A stretch of 5,745 bases of DNA, from contig JAQVOZ010000102.1 of NCBI GenBank assembly GCA_028702365.1, forward strand, positions 1-5,745. Direction: 5' to 3'. Shown piece after piece: positions 1 through 4,069 of this stretch; the stretch's first letter is position 1; each line of letters starts with the position of its first letter. A model generated the notes under the pieces. It searched no databases. It saw nothing but the letters and a program-made list of their open reading frames with translations, and had not been told where the DNA came from. The stretch is from Candidatus Omnitrophota bacterium. GTDB lineage: Bacteria > Omnitrophota > Gorgyraeia > Duberdicusellales > 4484-171. Made by a program: the position numbers and the translations under genes.

Positions 1-1368
1 CGAGATGCTCCTTGCTATCTCATCCTGCACATCAAGCACGTAATTCTGCAGGGCTTCGGGTATTATTCCAGCATATGCATTAAGGGTCTTTTTTTCTGAT
101 ACTTCCTTTACCTCTGGAATCTCTTCTTTATCATTAGGCGTTATTACCCTGGGCGTTAAAGAGATTACCAGCTCTGTCTGCTCATTTTGAAATTCTTTCG
201 ACCTAAAGAGCGCGCCCAATACCGGCAAATTACCTAAACCAGGCAGCTTATCTATTCCTTCTGAATCTTTTTGTTTTATAAGCCCTGCTATAAATATAGT
301 ATCTCCCGATTTTAGGTTTAAAACAGTTTCTGCAATCCTTGTGGTAAATGCAGGCACCCGGGTACCGGAAACGGTTATTGAATTTACCAAATCAAGGGCG
401 CTTACTTCTGCGCGCATACTTGCGTAAATCTTTTTATTGTCGCTTGAAACCATCGGCCTTATCTTTAAAATTACTCCATACTCTTTATAAGATACGGAAA
501 CTGTTGTGCCGGCAGCACCTGTGGTTGAACCGCTTAGATAAGGAACTTCGCCTCCGACAGAAAGCCTTGCTTCTTCGCCGCTTAAACAGAGAATTTTTGG
601 CCGTGACAATTCTTTGCCTTTACCATCACGGACAAGCATATCAATTCTTGCAGTCAAAGCGTCTCTTGACCAGCTTCCCATACCCCAGGCAGCAGTCCAT
701 GGCTTCTGGATATCAAGCGTGGTCGACACTCCGGTAGCGCCTGAAGCAGGCGCTATATATGGCTCCTGGCGTATTTGCACATATTCCTGCCACTTTACGC
801 CCAGCCTGTCCAAATCGCTTTTATTGAGCTCCAGGATACGGGCTTCTATTTCAACCATTTTAGTTTCTTTTTTAACGGTTAAAATATTGTCAACCCTGTC
901 CTTGAAAGGCTCAATAACTTTATCTATTTGTTCTTTTTCAAGAGCCGTTACGTCGCCAGTCACCATTACTTTTCCGGTAGCTTCGTTTTTCTTTAAAACA
1001 ACATTAGTTACCTTCAAGTCTTTTCTTATAAGTTTCTCCAGCCTCATCAACACGCGGTCTAAGTCTTGCGAATATACGGTTACATAATAAGTTTTTTCTC
1101 CGTCTTTATTCCAGATAGTCAGCGTTGTTTCACCTGGTTTTTTGGCAACAATTACTATTTCTTTATCTGATACTTTTGTTATGTCGGCAATTTCCGGATC
1201 GCGCATGGAAACTCTTTGAGGAAAAGAAACAGCTATCGACAAGGCTTCTCCGGAAACCAAGGTATATTCCTCTTCGGTAAGCGGCTCAAAAATATTTTGC
1301 GAAAAGGAGATAGAATTGGCCAGCAAGAAGACGATAAAACTTGCATACAAAATTATTTTTCTTGGCAT
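1..1368 (-). CDS. cpaC: Type II/Tad-type pilus secretin (CpaC/RcpA family), 3' end cut by window edge
   Basis: This is the outer-membrane secretin of a Tad/Flp-type pilus, a multimeric pore through which the pilus passes. The visible 456 residues are open at position 1 with no stop codon. Residues 1-23 form a signal peptide (basic start, hydrophobic core IILYASFIVFLLA, likely cleavage after SFS). Residues 36-98 match the N-terminal domain typical of CpaC-like secretins (VSGEALSIAV, then PEIADI). Residues about 102-168 look like a BON-type domain. The secretin domain covers about 240-408: SRPKIL (255-260), the signature VPAFTTRIAETVLNLKSGDT (338-357), and LPGLGNLPVLGALFRS (375-390), followed by ELVISLTPRVI. 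The start is set by GGGAGG at 1380-1375, six bases before ATG. It lies 19 bp after cpaB on the same strand, which supports co-transcription. The tail after residue 409 runs on for at least 47 residues. A type II secretion or other secretin is less likely, given the N-terminal domain and the cpaB neighbour. Confidence 0.9.
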   Translation of the reverse strand, partial: MPRKIILYASFIVFLLANSISFSQNIFEPLTEEEYTLVSGEALSIAVSFPQRVSMRDPEIADITKVSDKEIVIVAKKPGETTLTIWNKDGEKTYYVTVYSQDLDRVLMRLEKLIRKDLKVTNVVLKKNEATGKVMVTGDVTALEKEQIDKVIEPFKDRVDNILTVKKETKMVEIEARILELNKSDLDRLGVKWQEYVQIRQEPYIAPASGATGVSTTLDIQKPWTAAWGMGSWSRDALTARIDMLVRDGKGKELSRPKILCLSGEEARLSVGGEVPYLSGSTTGAAGTTVSVSYKEYGVILKIRPMVSSDNKKIYASMRAEVSALDLVNSITVSGTRVPAFTTRIAETVLNLKSGDTIFIAGLIKQKDSEGIDKLPGLGNLPVLGALFRSKEFQNEQTELVISLTPRVITPNDKEEIPEVKEVSEKKTLNAYAGIIPEALQNYVLDVQDEIARSIS

Positions 1369-1387
1369 TAATCGCCTCCCTTTATTT

Positions 1388-2200
1388 TTATCGCTCCACA
1401 GGAACTTCTTCCTGTTTAGACCCTTTATAAATCTCTATAGTAGGCAGCTTTTCCTGCGGAATGGTGCGCTGTATCAAGTTTAATTTATTTAAAAGCCCTT
1501 CCAAAGTAAGCGCTGAATATTCCGGCTCGCCTGCTTTATCCAGGGGCGTCCTTAAGACAAGGCGTATCTTGCCGAGCTCAAGCGCATAAGTAAGTAATTT
1601 TGTACCATCGGGGTCAAGCGCGAGGGTAATTGTATCGGCACGGCCTTCTGCGCGGTAAGGAGAAAGATTTTTGTTGGTAGCAAGGACCTTGACGTTTTGA
1701 AAAAGCGTAACTACTATCGGTGGGCTTGCGCCTTTATCGCTGGGAAAGCTAAATGTACCTATGATATCAACTATATCTCCCGGCTTAATCAACCCTTCTA
1801 TGGCCGAAAGTTTGTCTACAGAAATAGTGATTGCGCGTTTGCCTTCGGGAACAGCATCAGAAAGATATTTGAAACCGATCAAAGGCTTAACTGATTCGCT
1901 GTTTAAATGCTGGTCCCTTAAAATATCTGTTATGGCAAACTTTCCTATAACTGAATCAACCGATGTTAAATCACCCGGCTGTAAAGTTTTTGCAGCAACC
2001 GTGGTAGTCTTTACCATATCCGAGGTAATTGTGCTTTCTCTTGCTATGTCATCCTTCGCGACCACAACCTCAACTAATTGCCCCTTTTTAATAAGCTCCT
2101 GGATAAGCCGCTCTCGTGACTGCATTTGGGCGTTTATAACGATGATAGCTATAACTGCTATACCTACACCGATTAATAAATTCACGATCCTCTTATCCAT
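1388..2200 (-). CDS. cpaB: Flp pilus assembly protein CpaB (SAF + RcpC domains)
   Basis: This is the periplasmic, inner-membrane-anchored assembly factor of Tad/Flp pili, thought to act with the secretin encoded just downstream. The 270 residues begin with a single membrane segment (about 6-23, IVNLLIGVGIAVIAIIVINA) and a short charged linker. A SAF-like domain follows at about 43-105 (VEVVVAKDDIARESTITSDM, then a LQPGDL turn). The RcpC/CpaB domain covers about 112-225: KRAITISVDK, IEGLIKPGDIVDIIGTF, VTLFQNVKVLA and TITLALDPDGTKLLTYALEL, ending in IRLVLRTP. The C terminus closes with PTIEIYKG, resembling the short final strand usual in this family. Length is normal for CpaB. The start is supported by AGGAG at 2213-2209, eight bases before ATG. 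Upstream, a 92-bp inverted repeat separates it from the isomerase gene; downstream, the secretin gene follows after 19 bp. Family assignment is firm; the exact pilus function is inferred from family and neighbours. Confidence 0.93.
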   Translation of the reverse strand: MDKRIVNLLIGVGIAVIAIIVINAQMQSRERLIQELIKKGQLVEVVVAKDDIARESTITSDMVKTTTVAAKTLQPGDLTSVDSVIGKFAITDILRDQHLNSESVKPLIGFKYLSDAVPEGKRAITISVDKLSAIEGLIKPGDIVDIIGTFSFPSDKGASPPIVVTLFQNVKVLATNKNLSPYRAEGRADTITLALDPDGTKLLTYALELGKIRLVLRTPLDKAGEPEYSALTLEGLLNKLNLIQRTIPQEKLPTIEIYKGSKQEEVPVER

Positions 2201-2220
2201 TTATTATGCTCCTTTTTTTA

Positions 2221-2312
2221 TAGAAGCGGATTACCGCAGATATTTACGCGGATTTACGCACAATAACTCGTTGGCGTTTATCCGCGTTTTAATCCGCGGA
2301 TATCCGCTTCTA
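2221..2312. repeat. 92-bp imperfect inverted repeat with GCGGAT units
   Basis: Both ends read TAGAAGCGGAT inward (2221-2231, and 2312-2302 on the other strand), an 11-bp perfect terminal inverted repeat. The match continues inward with gaps to 39-nt arms (2221-2259 and 2274-2312), 30 of 39 positions complementary, around a 14-nt centre. Each arm is built from short direct units of about 10-12 nt on the theme GCGGAT-TTAC-GC. It fills the gap between the isomerase gene and the cpaB ribosome-binding site, and its outer TAG is the isomerase stop codon. It is not an intrinsic terminator for this operon, because on the minus strand it is followed by a run of A, not T. From memory, similar ATCCGCGGATTTACGCGGAT-like sequences are scattered between genes in many environmental genomes. 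It could be a small non-autonomous mobile repeat or an RNA structure that modulates expression between the two genes. Confidence 0.8.
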
Positions 2313-3200
2313 TTTTAATAAGTCTTCGGATTTTTCTACTCGCGCTTTTGTTTTAAAAGTTTCGATTAATTTATTGACTTCCTGTTCAACTTTATCCTGG
2401 CGTAATGCCTCTTCGAGTTTTTTTTCTACGTCAGAGAAAGAAACTTCTCCGCCGCCTTTGGCATCTTCAACTTTTATTATGTAATACTTGTTGTCGTCTG
2501 CCTTGAAATAATTCGAAACTCTTCCGGGCTCAACTGTAGCAATCGCTGCCCAGAATTTTGCGTTTTTTTGCATATCCTCAAGTGAAGGAGTTATCCAGCC
2601 GCGGTCTCCACCTTTGTCCCTGGAGGCAGCAACAGAATACTGCCGCGCTAATCTTTCAAAATCTTCGCCCGAAAGAAGTTTAATGCTAATATCTTTTGCC
2701 TCGGATTCGGAGTTTACGGCAATTTCTCTGATTTTTATTTGGCGCGGCTCTTTAAAAAATTCCTTGTTTTTATCGTAAAAAGCGCGCACTTCAGCATAAG
2801 AAACTGTTATGTTTTTCTCTATATCTTTTCTTATTTTTGCCGCAAGCAACGTATCGCGCGTATCCCGAAGAGCCCTTGCGATATCTTCGCTTTTATCTAC
2901 TCCCTTTTCTGTGGCTATTTGAGCTAATATCTGGTTCTTAATGAGGTCGTTAAGAAACTTCACCTTAAACTCTGAGCTATTTACGTTTATATTTTGCTGG
3001 CTGGCTATAGGCTCTATGCTTTTTAAATAATTTCTGAAATCATCCAGGCCTATTGCCCAGTTGTTTACTCTGGCAAGCAGCGGCCCATGGATAGACATCT
3101 CTTCGCTTGTTTCTTCCTGCTTTGGAGGAAAAAGCTTATTGCAGCCAATAGAACCTATGACAGAAAATATTAATACTGTAGTTATAAACGTCTTACGCAT
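2310..3200 (-). CDS. Parvulin-type peptidyl-prolyl isomerase/chaperone lipoprotein (SurA/PrsA-like)
   Basis: This is a predicted envelope-anchored folding factor. Residues 1-19 are a signal peptide leading to Cys20 (VIGSIGC), a plausible but imperfect lipobox with Ser rather than Leu at -3. Residues about 41-130 form a helical SurA N-terminal-like domain (LLARVNNWAIGLDDFRNYLK, then FLNDLIKNQILAQIA). The parvulin-like domain covers about 151-246: EPRQIKIREIAV, SGEDFERLARQYSVAAS, DKGGDRGWI and KYYIIKVED. A Lys/Glu-rich helical tail follows. The two His residues usual in active parvulins appear replaced: Glu159 where the first strand normally has His-Ile-Leu, and Tyr240 in the last strand. The protein may therefore act mainly as a chaperone. 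The start is supported by GAGGTGG at 3211-3205, four bases before ATG. The stop TAG is the first three bases of the inverted repeat. It heads the cpaB-secretin set, so helping envelope assembly is a reasonable guess. A SurA versus PrsA name cannot be decided. Confidence 0.85.
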   Translation of the reverse strand: MRKTFITTVLIFSVIGSIGCNKLFPPKQEETSEEMSIHGPLLARVNNWAIGLDDFRNYLKSIEPIASQQNINVNSSEFKVKFLNDLIKNQILAQIATEKGVDKSEDIARALRDTRDTLLAAKIRKDIEKNITVSYAEVRAFYDKNKEFFKEPRQIKIREIAVNSESEAKDISIKLLSGEDFERLARQYSVAASRDKGGDRGWITPSLEDMQKNAKFWAAIATVEPGRVSNYFKADDNKYYIIKVEDAKGGGEVSFSDVEKKLEEALRQDKVEQEVNKLIETFKTKARVEKSEDLLK

Positions 3201-3211
3201 TGAACCACCTC

Positions 3212-3241
3212 TATAGTTATAAGTTTATCAATATAACTATA
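3212..3241. promoter_or_regulatory. 10-bp perfect inverted repeat over the candidate promoter (possible operator)
   Basis: TATAGTTATA (3212-3221) and TATAACTATA (3232-3241) are exact reverse complements separated by 10 bp. The arms flank the candidate -10 box at 3222-3227, cover the predicted start point near 3215, and end a few bases before the -35 box. This placement suits a dimeric regulator. The arms are almost all A/T, so a stable RNA hairpin is unlikely and chance occurrence in AT-rich DNA is possible. Confidence 0.4.
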
Positions 3242-3250
3242 TTAAATCAA
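3222..3250 (-). promoter_or_regulatory. Candidate promoter of the isomerase-cpaB-secretin set
   Basis: On the minus strand, TTGATT (3250-3245) and TAAACT (3227-3222) are separated by exactly 17 bp; each matches the sigma-70 consensus at four of six positions. The predicted start near 3215 gives a leader of about 15 nt that still contains the GAGGTGG ribosome-binding site. The region is very AT-rich, so chance matches are likely and other placements are possible. Confidence 0.4.
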
Positions 3251-3284
3251 GATTTTTTTTAAAATAACTGCATATTTTTTATCA

Positions 3285-3313
3285 TTGCCTTTGGCGCAAA
3301 TTTAGTTTAGAAT
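3285..3313 (+). promoter_or_regulatory. Candidate promoter of the PIN-domain gene, giving a leaderless mRNA
   Basis: TTGCCT (3285-3290) and TAGAAT (3308-3313) are separated by 17 bp; they match sigma-70 consensus at four and five of six positions. The expected start, about seven bases past the -10 box, falls on the A of the ATG at 3320. No Shine-Dalgarno sequence is present upstream of the ATG (the last bases are ATAGCA), unlike the three minus-strand genes. Confidence 0.55.
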
Positions 3314-3319
3314 ATAGCA

Positions 3320-3904
3320 ATGAAAAAATCCGTAAAAATAGTTCTTGATACCAGTATTTTTGTAAATCCTGACTCCAGGATATTTTTTGGACAAACCCCG
3401 GAGATGGCGTTAAAAAATTTTCTCGAAAAACTGGAAAAACAAAACGATATTTTTTGTTATATGCCTCCTTCGGTTTATGAAGAGCTTTTGAAGTTCATGG
3501 AGAATAAGCCTTCTCTTCATGAAACGCTTCTCATTCAGAAAAAACCGCCGGCATCTTACGAAACCCCGATTCCTTCTATTTTTTTGTATGAATTTATTGA
3601 AGAATTCCGCGCCAGGATAAACAAGGGGCTACGGATTGCTGAAAAATACACAAGACAGGAGCTGAAAATAACACCACCCAAAGAAAGGACAGAAGAAGAA
3701 ATAATAAAACGCCTGCGGGAAGAATACCGGGTAGCCCTAAGAGAAGGCATAATCGACAGCAAGGAAGATTTCGACCTTCTGCTCTTGGCCCGCGAACTTG
3801 GCTCATTTTTAGCCACCTCAGACCAGGGCCTTATAAAATGGGCGCAAAAATTAGGCATACCCTGTTTAAGTGCAGAGGAGTTAAAAAAACTGCTGGGCTC
3901 GTAG
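3320..3904 (+). CDS. PIN-domain protein, RNA ligase partner family (MJ_0950-like)
   Basis: This 194-residue protein has the layout of a PIN-fold nuclease. The acidic residues expected at the metal site are visible: Asp10 in the first strand (IVLDTSIFVNPD), Glu54/Glu55 (PPSVYEELLKF), Asp150/Asp152 (DSKEDFDLLLLARE) and Asp168 (LATSDQGLIKWA). The NPD motif after the first strand, the MPPSVYEELLKF segment and the length fit the family I know as RNA ligase partner (TIGR03875, also UPF0278). It is mainly archaeal with some bacterial members, and generally occurs in genomes that also encode an archaeal-type ATP-dependent RNA ligase. A highly charged helical insert lies at about 91-145. No ligase gene is in this window. 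A metal-dependent RNase activity is inferred from the fold; the substrate is unknown. It is divergent from the pilus genes and not a VapC toxin by context, since no antitoxin gene precedes it. It appears to be transcribed as a leaderless mRNA. The start ATG at 3320 keeps the first PIN strand intact. Confidence 0.85.
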   Translation: MKKSVKIVLDTSIFVNPDSRIFFGQTPEMALKNFLEKLEKQNDIFCYMPPSVYEELLKFMENKPSLHETLLIQKKPPASYETPIPSIFLYEFIEEFRARINKGLRIAEKYTRQELKITPPKERTEEEIIKRLREEYRVALREGIIDSKEDFDLLLLARELGSFLATSDQGLIKWAQKLGIPCLSAEELKKLLGS

Positions 3905-3917
3905 CGCTATCATAGCG
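3905..3917. other. Small hairpin directly after the PIN gene stop codon
   Basis: CGCTATCATAGCG is a perfect palindrome around one central base, able to form a five-pair stem with a TCA loop. It begins on the base after the TAG stop. No T-run follows on either strand, so it is not a standard intrinsic terminator. The rest of the convergent gap (3918-4069) is AT-rich. I see no gene, promoter or convincing terminator in it, only purine- and T-rich runs. Confidence 0.4.
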
Positions 3918-4069
3918 AACATCCTACCGAAAATATTAAATTATCTTCTTGCTCGCTTTACTGACTTAAATTTTTTGGAACATAGCTTAGCTTGTAAATA
4001 ATCAAAATGTTTTTAAAAAAGATACGCTTAACTAGCGGAAAAAGAAAGAAAAAATTTTAGCGGTTAATT

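Noticed and set aside
348..1087. Two overlapping plus-strand open frames (348-737 and 614-1087)
   Set aside because: They are antisense to the secretin gene, whose protein has a full set of family motifs. Their translations show no domain-like pattern and they lack ribosome-binding sites.
2221..2312. Inverted repeat as an intrinsic terminator of the isomerase gene
   Set aside because: In the direction of transcription the stem is followed by an A-run and the cpaB ribosome-binding site, not a T-run, and the stem has many mismatches.
1697..2318. Plus-strand open frames opposite cpaB (1697-1894, 1761-2318)
   Set aside because: They are antisense to a clearly recognised cpaB gene, and the longer one runs into the inverted repeat for its end.
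2739..2927. Short plus-strand open frame opposite the isomerase gene
   Set aside because: It is 62 codons, antisense to a supported gene, with no recognisable features.
3556..3858. Minus-strand open frames opposite the PIN gene (3556-3858, 3594-3806)
   Set aside because: They are shadow frames; the plus-strand frame keeps all PIN acidic motifs and has a promoter.
3320..3904. PIN gene as a VapC toxin of a toxin-antitoxin pair
   Set aside because: It is longer than typical VapC, has RNA ligase partner-type motifs, and no small antitoxin gene lies upstream on the same strand.
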